A DNA stretch of 64,000 bases from positions 1-64,000 of the forward strand of contig NZ_JACXIY010000039.1 in assembly GCF_014705655.1 (NCBI RefSeq). Direction: 5' to 3'. This document shows, piece by piece, positions 1-7,901 of this stretch; position 1 is the stretch's first letter, and each line of letters opens with the position of its first letter. The DNA is from Paenibacillus arenilitoris. Lineage in GTDB: Bacteria > Bacillota > Bacilli > Paenibacillales > Paenibacillaceae. Both the position numbers and the translations under genes were made by a program. The notes below the pieces were generated by a model, which saw only the letters and a list, made by a program, of their open reading frames with translations, did no database searches and was not told the DNA's origin.

Positions 1-192
1 GCCGTCACGAACGGCGTTCCGGTGCCTGCGTTCGCAAGCGCGCTCGCTTATTTCGACAGCTACCGCACGGAGCGTCTGCCGGCCAATCTGCTTCAAGCGC
101 AGCGCGATTATTTCGGCGCCCATACGTTCAAGCGCGTCGACAAGGAAGGCACGTTCCACTTCAACTGGATGGAAAACAACGTTACGGTATAA
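1..192 (+). CDS. gnd: 6-phosphogluconate dehydrogenase, C-terminal end (partial)
   Basis: Only the last 63 codons are present; the gene begins upstream of the window. The tail contains FASALAYFDSYRTERLPAN and a RDYFGAHTFKRVDKEGTFH segment, which is the conserved C-terminal tail of NADP-dependent 6-phosphogluconate dehydrogenase of the oxidative pentose phosphate pathway. This tail in the family reaches into the partner subunit of the dimer. It ends in a TAA at 190-192 and is followed by a strong terminator, so it is the last gene of its unit. The enzyme decarboxylates 6-phosphogluconate to ribulose 5-phosphate in the cytoplasm. Confidence 0.93.
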   Translation, partial: AVTNGVPVPAFASALAYFDSYRTERLPANLLQAQRDYFGAHTFKRVDKEGTFHFNWMENNVTV

Positions 193-232
193 TTTCGCTT
201 TTCGTATAAACTAAAGCGGCGTTCTACGGAAT

Positions 233-281
233 AAAGCTGTCTCTTAGGTCGAATCATGACCTGATGAGACAGCTTTTTTTG
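233..281 (+). terminator. Rho-independent terminator after gnd
   Basis: AAAGCTGTCTC at 233-243 pairs with GAGACAGCTTT at 266-276, an inner AGGTC/GACCT pair (246-250, 258-262) extends the stem, and a run of T follows. Confidence 0.9.
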
Positions 282-407
282 TTCTTTTTGTCATTAATGC
301 CGAAATGCGACCCACACCTCATGCGGATAGGGTGGGAAGGATATCCAAATCGGCGTGCGAAATATAGATCGTTGAAAGCGATAATCACATTGGAATGGAG
401 TGATGGC

Positions 408-2039
408 ATGTACAGGCTGCTTGTCGTGGACGACGAAAGATGGGTTCGGCAAGGTCTATGCTTGACGATTGATTGGGCGGCGGAAGGAATAACGCTCATC
501 GGGGAAGCGGAGGACGGCGAGGAGGCGCTGGCGAGGATCGAGGCCGAATCGCCGGATTTGATCATTACCGATATTAAGATGCCGAGGATGGACGGGCTCG
601 ATTTGATGGAGGCGGTGAAAAACAGGCCAAATAAGACGTACGTCATCATCATCAGCGGATACAACGATTTTGAATATGCGCAAAAGGCGTTGAAATACGG
701 CGCATACGACTACGTGCTGAAGCCGATCGAAGAAACGGCGCTGCTCGAGGTCGTGCGCAGATGCGTAATCGATCTGGACCGCGAGAAGGCGCGCCGCCGC
801 CAGTTGACGGAGATGTCGGGACGCATCCGCGCAAGCTTGCCGCTCGCCCGGCAGCATTTTCTGGAGATGCTGCTGGGCGGCTACGCCAAGGAGCCGACAA
901 GTGGGCTGGAAGCGAGATGGCATGACCTGAGCTTGACGCTGAAGCCGGATCAATTGATCGTGGCAGCGGTCAAAATTCACGATTGGGGACCAAAATCGGC
1001 GGGGGAACAGGATAGGTCCTGGCTTCGCTACGCCCTGGGCAACATCGCGGAAGAAACGATGAACAAGAGACGAGCCGTCGCCTGCATGCTTGACCACCAT
1101 GCCGATGCGGATCTGGTCGTTATTTTCTCGGCCGATCCGCCCGCTCAACGCCCGGGCAAGGAGCGCGAGCCCGGAATCGCAAGCGAGCTGATGGAGGCGA
1201 TCGGTGCGGCGAAGCGGTATTTAGGCATCGTCGCCAGCGCCGGCTTCAGCGGGACGGGCAATTTGTCGACGCTGCCGCAGCGATTCCTCGATGCGCTGAG
1301 CGCCTGCTATCGCGCTTTCCGCGAAGGCTTCGGCAAAGCGTACGAAGCGGCGAGCCTCCCCGCTGGGACGGGCGAAGCCAACGTCACGATCGTGCCGGAC
1401 GGCTCGTGGGAAACGAAGCTGTGCCATGCGATGAAGCTCGGGGACACCGGAGCCGTCGCCGAATGGATCGAGCAATTGACGCATCAATTGCAAGCTGCCG
1501 GCGATCAGCATTCTCCGCTTCAAATCGCGCGCGGGCTCAGGCAGCTGCTCCATAGCGTAGGAAAGAAATGGGAGGCGGCCCATCCGTACCGTACGGCGCC
1601 GGGAATCGATCGGTACAACGATGCCGTACTCGGCAAGGATATTCCGTTCGCGGAGCTTGGCCAGCGGCTGCGGGACGTTCTGCAGCAGTGCGCCGCCGAA
1701 GCGCAAGGCTCCGGCCATCGAGCCAGAATCGTCGAGCTCGGCATGCAATTCACCCACCTGCACTATATGGAAGGCATTACGATGAACGACACGGCCGAGC
1801 ATCTGTACCTCAACCCTTCTTATTTCAGCAAAGTGTTCCATGAGGCGACGGGGGAGACATACAGTAAATACGTGATCCGGCTGCGCATGAACAAGGCGAA
1901 GCAGCTGCTCAAGACGTCCAGGCTCAAAGTGTATGAAATCGCCGAGAAGGTCGGGTACGCGGATTTCCGTCATTTCTCCAAAACGTTCAAGGAAATCGAA
2001 GGAATGACGCCTGCCCAGTACCGCGATCTTGGCGTCTGA
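408..2039 (+). CDS. YesN-type response regulator, REC plus AraC HTH (locus A)
   Basis: A 543-residue cytoplasmic response regulator. Residues 1-120 are a receiver domain (VVDDE acidic pocket at 6-10, phospho-acceptor D55 in ITDIKMPRMDG, conserved K105 in LKP). A roughly 300-residue linker follows, and the last 100 residues form a double helix-turn-helix AraC domain ending in the family signature YADFRHFSKTFKEIEGMTP. The start is ATG 408, with GGAG eight to eleven bases upstream; the frame stays open back to 264 but that extension overlaps the gnd terminator and lacks an SD. It lies 41 bases before its likely partner kinase and should activate the sugar importer genes that follow. Confidence 0.9.
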   Translation: MYRLLVVDDERWVRQGLCLTIDWAAEGITLIGEAEDGEEALARIEAESPDLIITDIKMPRMDGLDLMEAVKNRPNKTYVIIISGYNDFEYAQKALKYGAYDYVLKPIEETALLEVVRRCVIDLDREKARRRQLTEMSGRIRASLPLARQHFLEMLLGGYAKEPTSGLEARWHDLSLTLKPDQLIVAAVKIHDWGPKSAGEQDRSWLRYALGNIAEETMNKRRAVACMLDHHADADLVVIFSADPPAQRPGKEREPGIASELMEAIGAAKRYLGIVASAGFSGTGNLSTLPQRFLDALSACYRAFREGFGKAYEAASLPAGTGEANVTIVPDGSWETKLCHAMKLGDTGAVAEWIEQLTHQLQAAGDQHSPLQIARGLRQLLHSVGKKWEAAHPYRTAPGIDRYNDAVLGKDIPFAELGQRLRDVLQQCAAEAQGSGHRARIVELGMQFTHLHYMEGITMNDTAEHLYLNPSYFSKVFHEATGETYSKYVIRLRMNKAKQLLKTSRLKVYEIAEKVGYADFRHFSKTFKEIEGMTPAQYRDLGV

Positions 2040-2080
2040 AGCGATATCGGAGGCTCATTCGAAAGGAGGCAAGAAACCGG

Positions 2081-3865
2081 ATGATTACGTCGAAATGGCG
2101 GTTCGTCGGCGTCAAAATGTTCGTCGTTTATTTTGTCAGCATGACGGTTTCCATCATGATCATGGGGTATCTCTCGTATCATAAGGCGCAGGAAATTATC
2201 CAGCTGAACGCAGGCAGGGTCGCCCTCCAAACGGTCCAGCAGGCGAACAAGCGGCTCGAGATGATTCTGGAGGAATACGAGAACCGGTCCTTCTACATTT
2301 TCACCTACAAGGATTTGCAGGACGGGATACTCGGCGGATTCAGGGACAATTACGAAAGAACGAAGAACACCGAACAAATCAACAAGTTTCTGTCCAGCTT
2401 CGCGAATATCAAGAACGATACGGCCAACGTCTTCGTATTCGGGGAACGTACGGCCTCCTACCACTATTCGCTCACGAGCAGCCCGACGTTCACGATGATG
2501 TCCCCGGCCGAGGAAGGCCAGCGCGGGCAAGCGTGGTATAAACAAATCAAAGAAGCGGACGGAAAGCCGGTCTGGTTCGGCATAAGGCCGTCCTTCATGC
2601 CGGGCAAGCACGCTTCCGGCGAGAAACGGCCCGTGTTCTGTTACGGGCGGGCGCTCAAGGATATTTGGGGCAACGGCGAGATGATCGGCGTCCTGCTGGT
2701 GGAGATCGATCCGGGCGAAATCCAGCAAATTTTGTCGGAGGTGGATTTTCAGGCGCAGGGGAGGTCGATTATCGTTGACCGCTACAACAACGTCGTGGCG
2801 GAAGCCGGCGAAGGTAGCATCGCGCATGTCTTCCCGCTGCGACTATCCGGCACCGAGCTTAACGGGATTCGAAACGCAAGGCTGTACGGCGAGAAGACGG
2901 TCGTCGTCTATGAACGAATGGCGATCGCCGGCTGGAAGCTGATCGGCATGGCGCCCGCGCGGGAATTGGTAAAGGATTCCGACGAAATCCGGGTGTATAC
3001 GTTCTATGTTGCCGTATGCTTCACGATCGTGGCCGTTGTGCTGGCTTTGGTTATCGCCCGGCAAATGCACCGCCCGGTCCAGATGCTGCTGCAATCGATG
3101 CGAAGGGCGAAGGAAGGCGATTTCGAAACGCAGATCGCGAGCCGGCGCAAGGACGAATTCGGCATTTTGTTCGACAGCTTCAACCTGATGGTTACGAGGA
3201 TCAAAAGCCTGATCAACGAGCTGTACGTCCAGAGGCTTCTGAAAAAGGAAAACCAATTGAAGATGCTGGCTTCCCAGATCAATGCCCATTTTATATACAA
3301 CACGCTCGATTCGATCCATTGGATTTCCCGCATCTACAAGGTTGACGATATAAGCACGATGATCTTCGGCCTGTCCAATTATTTGAGGATCAGCTTAAGC
3401 GAGGGAAGGGATACGGTTACGGTAAGAGAGGCGGCCCTGCTGGTCGAGAGCTATCTCTCGGTCCAGAAGGTTCGTTATCAAGACAAATTCGAAGCGAGCA
3501 TGGAGGTGGATGACGAGCTGCTGGACAAGCAAGTATTGAAATTCGTCTATCAGCCGCTTGTCGAAAACGCGATTTACCACGGCATCGAGAACAAGAAGGG
3601 GAAGGGGCGGCTTGCGATCCGGTGGGCGAGGAAGGGCGATCTCCTCTCCTTCGAGGTCGAGGACGACGGCGTCGGCATAGCGCCCGAGAGGCTGAGGCAA
3701 ATCAAGGAAGCGCTGGAGAACGACGATTTTACGGAAGAGGAGCATTTCGCGCTCAAAAACATCAATAGCCAGATCAAGCTTGCGTACGGCGAGCAGTACG
3801 GCTTGGAGCTGGAAAGCGGCCCCGGCGGAGGAACGAAGGTCACCTTGGTATTTCCTTTCGCATAA
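2081..3865 (+). CDS. YesM-type sensor histidine kinase (locus A)
   Basis: A 594-residue membrane sensor kinase with a near-perfect SD (AAAGGAGG, 2062-2069). It has one membrane helix near residues 9-31, an extracytoplasmic sensory region of about 270 residues (Cache-like by position), a second helix near 304-327, a HAMP segment, then a His_kinase domain with phospho-acceptor H403 in QINAHFIYNTLDS and an ATPase domain with N-box N496 (VENAIYHG) and a GVGI G-box. This architecture is typical of kinases that sense sugars or the loaded binding protein outside the cell and phosphorylate a YesN-like regulator, here the gene just upstream. The ligand cannot be read from sequence. Confidence 0.92.
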   Translation: MITSKWRFVGVKMFVVYFVSMTVSIMIMGYLSYHKAQEIIQLNAGRVALQTVQQANKRLEMILEEYENRSFYIFTYKDLQDGILGGFRDNYERTKNTEQINKFLSSFANIKNDTANVFVFGERTASYHYSLTSSPTFTMMSPAEEGQRGQAWYKQIKEADGKPVWFGIRPSFMPGKHASGEKRPVFCYGRALKDIWGNGEMIGVLLVEIDPGEIQQILSEVDFQAQGRSIIVDRYNNVVAEAGEGSIAHVFPLRLSGTELNGIRNARLYGEKTVVVYERMAIAGWKLIGMAPARELVKDSDEIRVYTFYVAVCFTIVAVVLALVIARQMHRPVQMLLQSMRRAKEGDFETQIASRRKDEFGILFDSFNLMVTRIKSLINELYVQRLLKKENQLKMLASQINAHFIYNTLDSIHWISRIYKVDDISTMIFGLSNYLRISLSEGRDTVTVREAALLVESYLSVQKVRYQDKFEASMEVDDELLDKQVLKFVYQPLVENAIYHGIENKKGKGRLAIRWARKGDLLSFEVEDDGVGIAPERLRQIKEALENDDFTEEEHFALKNINSQIKLAYGEQYGLELESGPGGGTKVTLVFPFA

Positions 3866-3932
3866 GCGGCTTTGCGCGAACGAACCAAAAAAACACACGA
3901 AAAACAAAAGTAATCTCCTTACGCCCTATTCA

Positions 3933-3946
3933 TGTAAACGTATACA
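3933..3946. promoter_or_regulatory. cre-like site (CcpA) before locus A binding protein
   Basis: TGTAAACGTATACA matches the cre consensus TGWNANCGNTNWCA at 13 of 14 positions and is nearly symmetrical. It sits 60 bases upstream of the binding-protein ATG, the usual place for catabolite repression of a sugar importer. Confidence 0.6.
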
Positions 3947-4005
3947 ATTTACCTAGCTCGAGATAAACGCCGCATTACTCATTCGATGAACAGGGAGGCT
4001 AAAGC

Positions 4006-5391
4006 ATGAAAAAAAACGCGAGTCTGTCTTGGAAGGGAACGGAACGGGCCAGGAAACGGACGACGATGTTTCTCGTCCTCGCCTTAACGGTCGTCTTCGT
4101 CCTGGCGGGTTGCAGCAGCAAGGGTGCCACGACCGGGAGCGAGGGGACCAATGAAACGGACGGCTCCGCGTCCGGACCGAACGATCAGGTGACGATCGAT
4201 TTCTGGTTCCCGTGGGGCGGAGACTATCAGAAGGAATTCAAACAGTACGTCGTCGATGAATTCGAGAAAAAATTTCCGAATATCAAAGTGAAGATGACGT
4301 TCGTGGAAGCGTCCGGACAGACGCAGTCGTCGGATAAGCTGCTGACCGCGATCGCAGGAGGCAATCCGCCGGACGTCGCCTTGTTCGACCGCTTCCTGAT
4401 CGGCTCTTGGGCCGCCAAAGACTCCTTGACCGACTTGACGCCGTACGTTGAGAGCGGCGGGGTGTCGCCGGACGATTATTACAAAAGCGTCTGGGACGAA
4501 GCCGTATATAAGGACAAAGTGTACGCCCTTCCTTGGGGCACCGATAACCGGGCGATGTATTACAACAAAACGCTCATGAAAAAAGCGGGCCTCGACCCGA
4601 ATAACCCACCGAAAACGATGGCCGAATTGGATCAAATGGCGGAAGCGATGTTCGTCAAGGGCAAGAACGGCAAATACGACGAGATCGGTCTCATCCCGTG
4701 GATGAACCAAGGCTATTTATATACGCAGGCATGGAACTGGGGCGGCGCTTGGGAGAAGGACGGCGAGCTGACGCCTAACAACCCGCAGAACGTCAAGGCG
4801 CTGGATTGGATGGCCGGCTACGCGAAAAAATACGATATCGAGAACTTGACGAGCTTCTCGACCGCCATCGGCCAGACGGGTATGAACGCATTCTGGACGG
4901 GGAAAGTCGGCTTCGTGTTCGACGGCAACTGGGTATTGAACGATCTCAGCAAATATAAGCCCGAATTCGAATGGGGCGTGGCGCCGATGCCGGCGGCCGA
5001 AGGCTACCCGTCGATTACGTGGGCCGGCGGCTGGTCGTACGTCATTCCGAAGGGCGCCAAGCATGCGGACGAAGCGTGGGAGTTCGTCAAATTCGTCGCC
5101 CACAAGGAAGGCACGCTGCTGTGGAGCAAGCGCCCGACCGCGGGCAACGACATTACGGTGCTGCCTTCGGTTAACGAGGAGCTGAAGCTGGCGGACAATC
5201 CGAACCTGAAAATTTTCCTCGACATGATGCCGAGCGCCTTCACGAGACCGGTTACGCCGGTAGGCTCGTTCCTCTGGAACGAAACGATGCGCGTGCAGGA
5301 TTTGGCCATTAACGGCAAGGGCGAAGCCCAGCAGCTGCTGGACGAGGTCAAGAAGAACGTGGATGCCGAGCTCGCCAAGCTCGGGCAATAG
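4006..5391 (+). CDS. Extracellular sugar-binding lipoprotein (locus A)
   Basis: A 461-residue solute-binding protein of the SBP_bac_1 (MalE-like) family. A basic N-terminus and hydrophobic segment end in the lipobox LAGC with C36 as the lipidated cysteine, followed by a Ser/Gly/Thr-rich linker. The mature part shows the usual features: IDFWFPWGG, VALFDRF, YALPWGTDNRAMYYNKTLMKKAGL and a PKGAKHADEAWEFVKF helix. It should capture an oligosaccharide outside the membrane and hand it to the two permeases downstream (CUT1 family). The start has a GGGAGG SD (3992-3997). The substrate is unknown. Confidence 0.92.
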   Translation: MKKNASLSWKGTERARKRTTMFLVLALTVVFVLAGCSSKGATTGSEGTNETDGSASGPNDQVTIDFWFPWGGDYQKEFKQYVVDEFEKKFPNIKVKMTFVEASGQTQSSDKLLTAIAGGNPPDVALFDRFLIGSWAAKDSLTDLTPYVESGGVSPDDYYKSVWDEAVYKDKVYALPWGTDNRAMYYNKTLMKKAGLDPNNPPKTMAELDQMAEAMFVKGKNGKYDEIGLIPWMNQGYLYTQAWNWGGAWEKDGELTPNNPQNVKALDWMAGYAKKYDIENLTSFSTAIGQTGMNAFWTGKVGFVFDGNWVLNDLSKYKPEFEWGVAPMPAAEGYPSITWAGGWSYVIPKGAKHADEAWEFVKFVAHKEGTLLWSKRPTAGNDITVLPSVNEELKLADNPNLKIFLDMMPSAFTRPVTPVGSFLWNETMRVQDLAINGKGEAQQLLDEVKKNVDAELAKLGQ

Positions 5392-5475
5392 CAAGCTCTT
5401 TTCTAGCCGGCTTGCGGAGGGGAGAGGGGAGGAATCGTCCTCTCTCCAACCCCATCAATGGAGGAGGAGATTGCC

Positions 5476-6381
5476 TTGCTTCAGGCAAAGAAATCGAAGT
5501 TCGAACGGAAAATGCTATTGTACGGCGTACTTTTTACCGCGCCTTGGATACTCGGGCTATTGTTGTTCCATGCCTATCCGCTCATCATGTCGATCTATTA
5601 CAGCTTTACCACCTACAGCATCCTGGACCCCGGGCAGTGGGTCGGGCTCGAGAATTATCAAACGTTGTTCAAGGACGATATTTTTTGGATAAGCATTTAC
5701 AACACGCTTTTTTTTACGTTCTTTTTCGTCCCGATCAGCTTGATGTTCGGCATCGGGCTGGCTCTGATCCTGAATGTAAAAATCCGGGGCCAAGGCTTCT
5801 ACCGGACGATGTTCTTCATGCCGAGCCTCGTGCCGCCGATCGCGACGACGATCATTTGGCTGTGGCTGCTTAACCCGCAGTTCGGGCTTGTCAACCATTG
5901 GCTGGAGCAAATCGGCATTCCGGGTCCGGCTTGGCTCGGCAGCGAGCATTGGTCGAAGCCTTCGCTCATCCTGATGAGCCTGTGGGGCGTCGGACAATCC
6001 ATCGTCATTTATTTGGCGGGCCTGCAGGATATTCCCCAGGATTATTACGATGCGGCGGAAGTCGACGGCGCCAGCCTGCTCCGGCGGCTCCGGCACATTA
6101 CGCTGCCGCTGCTGACGCCGGTCATCTTCTTCAATCTGATCATGGGAACGATCGGGGCGCTGCAAAACTTCGTGCTTCCTTACACGTTGTCGAACGGTCA
6201 AGGAACGCCTGCCAACTCGATGATGTTCTACGTCATGTATTTGTATACGAACGGGTTCGGTTATTTGAAAATGGGCTATGCGTCCGCCATGGCCTGGATT
6301 CTTTTCCTGATCGTCGTGCTGCTGACCGCATTGATTTTCATTTCGCAGAAACGATGGGTCTATTATCAAGGGAAAGATTAG
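5476..6381 (+). CDS. ABC sugar permease, MalF/UgpA type (locus A)
   Basis: A 301-residue inner-membrane permease with about six membrane helices and the EAA-loop signature DYYDAAEVDGASLLRRLRHITLP that contacts the ATPase. The frame opens at ATG 5458, but the only good SD (GGAGGAGGAG, 5460-5469) lies inside that extension and is six bases before TTG 5476, so TTG 5476 is the preferred start. It forms the import channel with the next permease. No ATPase is encoded nearby, which is usual for these Firmicute CUT1 systems that share an MsmX-like ATPase. Confidence 0.92.
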   Translation: MLQAKKSKFERKMLLYGVLFTAPWILGLLLFHAYPLIMSIYYSFTTYSILDPGQWVGLENYQTLFKDDIFWISIYNTLFFTFFFVPISLMFGIGLALILNVKIRGQGFYRTMFFMPSLVPPIATTIIWLWLLNPQFGLVNHWLEQIGIPGPAWLGSEHWSKPSLILMSLWGVGQSIVIYLAGLQDIPQDYYDAAEVDGASLLRRLRHITLPLLTPVIFFNLIMGTIGALQNFVLPYTLSNGQGTPANSMMFYVMYLYTNGFGYLKMGYASAMAWILFLIVVLLTALIFISQKRWVYYQGKD

Positions 6382-6393
6382 GAGGCGTAACCG

Positions 6394-7230
6394 ATGAAAT
6401 CGCTGCAATCCGTAAAGCGTATCCAGCATGCGTGCGCGCACGCTTTTCTGATCGGGGCCGGTCTGTTCTTCCTGCTGCCGTTCGTATGGATGCTGTCCAC
6501 CTCGCTCAAGCCGGATAACGAATTGTTCCTGTGGCCGCCGAAATGGATTCCGGGTATGCTGATGTGGAGCAACTATCCCGATTCGGTCAATTACGTGCCA
6601 TTCTTCCAGTATCTAGGCAATACGCTGACGATCTCCTTATTGGCGACGCTCGGGGTGCTGGCGGCTTGTCCGCTCGTGGCGTACGGCATCGCGCGCATTC
6701 CGTGGAAGGGGGCGAAGCCGCTCTTCGCGCTGACGCTGGCCGTCATGATGGTTCCGTACCAGGTGACGATGATCCCGATCTTCATTCTGTTCAAAAATTT
6801 CGGCTGGGTCGGGACGTCCATCCCGCTGTGGCTGCCGGCCTTCTTCGGGGCGCCGTTCTATATTTTCCTGCTGCGCCAGTTCTTCATGGGGCTGCCGAAG
6901 GAATTGGAGGACGCGGCGCGGATCGACGGGGCGTCGGAGCTGCGCATCTACTGGGGAATTATGCTGCCGCTGTGCAAGCCCGCTCTGCTGACGATCGCGC
7001 TGTTCCAGTTCATGGGCAGCTGGACGGACTATCAAGGACCATTGATCTATTTGTCCGACGAGAGCAAATATACGATCATGCTGGGGCTTCAGGCGTTCAA
7101 AACCCAGCACGGGGCCGAGTGGCAAATGCTGATGGCCGCTTCTGTCCTCGTCACTTTTCCGATCATCGTGCTGTACTTTCTCGTTCAAAAATCGTTCATT
7201 CAAGGCATTACGTTCTCGGGGATCAAGTAA
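6394..7230 (+). CDS. ABC sugar permease, MalG type (locus A)
   Basis: A 278-residue permease with six predicted helices and the EAA motif ELEDAARIDGASELRIYWGIMLP. It starts 12 bases after the previous permease with an AGGAGG SD (6380-6385 region). It pairs with the MalF-like protein in the import channel for the locus A sugar and is the last gene of the operon, followed by a terminator. Confidence 0.92.
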   Translation: MKSLQSVKRIQHACAHAFLIGAGLFFLLPFVWMLSTSLKPDNELFLWPPKWIPGMLMWSNYPDSVNYVPFFQYLGNTLTISLLATLGVLAACPLVAYGIARIPWKGAKPLFALTLAVMMVPYQVTMIPIFILFKNFGWVGTSIPLWLPAFFGAPFYIFLLRQFFMGLPKELEDAARIDGASELRIYWGIMLPLCKPALLTIALFQFMGSWTDYQGPLIYLSDESKYTIMLGLQAFKTQHGAEWQMLMAASVLVTFPIIVLYFLVQKSFIQGITFSGIK

Positions 7231-7262
7231 ATTTACGCGACGGCTCCTAACGTTTACGAGCG

Positions 7263-7305
7263 AAAAAAGCCTAACCCCTGTCAAACGGCAGGCGTTAGGC
7301 TTTTC
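7263..7305. terminator. Bidirectional terminator between locus A and small membrane gene
   Basis: AAAAGCCTAAC (7265-7275) pairs with GTTAGGCTTTT (7294-7304). A-run on one side and T-run on the other let it serve the forward operon and the reverse gene at 7325-7507. Confidence 0.85.
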
Positions 7306-7324
7306 CGATTGTCACTATTGCGAA

Positions 7325-7507
7325 TTAATATTTGTTCAACAGGGAGCGCACGCCATGGACGATTAAGGCAGCGGAGAATACGGTCACGGTCAGGATGCCT
7401 ACCGCGTCAAATAGAGGCTCAAGGCTAGGAAGCACTTTCGAAACCGGGACGTAAATGAGGCCAAAACCGCCAATGACGCCGCCTAGATAGTTCGCAAACT
7501 TAGTCAT
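7325..7507 (-). CDS. Small two-helix membrane protein of unknown function
   Basis: Sixty codons preceded by an excellent SD (AAGGAGGTGA, reverse strand, just above 7507), which makes this a real gene despite its size. The product has two hydrophobic stretches, a Gly-rich one near residues 8-25 (YLGGVIGGFGLIYV) and a second near 37-52 (GILTVTVFSAALIV), with a basic end RSLLNKY. The length and topology recall small holin-like or stress membrane proteins, but no family is recognised. It stands alone, convergent with locus A. Confidence 0.7.
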   Translation of the reverse strand: MTKFANYLGGVIGGFGLIYVPVSKVLPSLEPLFDAVGILTVTVFSAALIVHGVRSLLNKY

Positions 7508-7603
7508 CTCGTGTCACCTCCTTCGGCGATAATAATATAGTTTATGCATGAAAGATTAGTAGGGTTATAGACAAATGAACGCGCAAAAAAGAAAAGCATC
7601 GGG

Positions 7604-7632
7604 TTGAAATTCGGATACGGGTATGTTACGAT
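7604..7632 (+). promoter_or_regulatory. Candidate promoter of the Lsa-type gene
   Basis: TTGAAA (7604-7609), 17-base spacer, TACGAT (7627-7632). Transcription from about 7639 would give a leader of about 260 bases before the ABC-F start codon. Confidence 0.5.
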
Positions 7633-7655
7633 ACGAACTAAATCAAGGATTGGGG

Positions 7656-7673
7656 TTGAAAGGGATAATGTAA
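7656..7673 (+). CDS. Possible leader peptide of the Lsa-type gene
   Basis: A five-codon frame TTG-AAA-GGG-ATA-ATG-TAA (MKGIM) lies at the start of the predicted leader RNA with AAGGA (7645-7649) seven bases ahead. The nested ATG-TAA at 7668-7673 is also a start-stop pair with GAAAGGG in front. Leader ORFs of this size sense drug-stalled ribosomes in several resistance genes. Translation here is an inference from position and SD only. Confidence 0.35.
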   Translation: MKGIM

Positions 7674-7710
7674 GATTTCTTGCTTACCGTATCGAACGAT
7701 AAAACATCAC

Positions 7711-7736
7711 GAGCAAGCGAATCGGTTCGCTCGTTT
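7711..7736 (+). terminator. First hairpin with T-run in the Lsa leader
   Basis: AGCGAA (7716-7721) pairs with TTCGCT (7726-7731) around a TCGG loop, followed by CGTTTT. A weak terminator-like or pausing hairpin in the leader. Confidence 0.35.
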
Positions 7737-7750
7737 TATTGTTTGCGCAA

Positions 7751-7877
7751 GCAAGAAAGTTACTTTATTCTTTTCCACTCAAACGGATATAACCAAATCG
7801 GACTCTGACCGCGGAGCTCGGTTTGTTATCGTATTTATTTGAGCTACAAGAAAGTAACTTTCTTGCGGCTCTTTTTT
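7751..7877 (+). promoter_or_regulatory. Transcription attenuator of the Lsa-type ABC-F gene
   Basis: A terminator hairpin (GAGC 7841-7844 with GCTC 7868-7871, CAAGAAA 7847-7853 with TTTCTTG 7859-7865, then six T) sits directly before the gene's SD. An upstream segment GCAAGAAAGTTACTTT (7751-7766) is the exact 16-base complement of 7851-7866, which includes the terminator's 3' arm. Pairing of the two would break the terminator, so this is a classic terminator/antiterminator switch. The rest of 7508-7901 shows no gene. Confidence 0.8.
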
Positions 7878-7901
7878 ATTTCCAAGCGGGAGGGATGCTT
7901 T

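Noticed and set aside
373..386. cre-like TGAAAGCGATAATC just before the locus A regulator
   Set aside because: Only 12 of 14 matches, with both mismatches in the conserved CA end, and no promoter recognised nearby.
7839..7901. 21-codon N-terminal extension of the Lsa-type protein
   Set aside because: It lies across the attenuator hairpin; Lsa proteins begin at the MSLINV-like position, which has its own SD.
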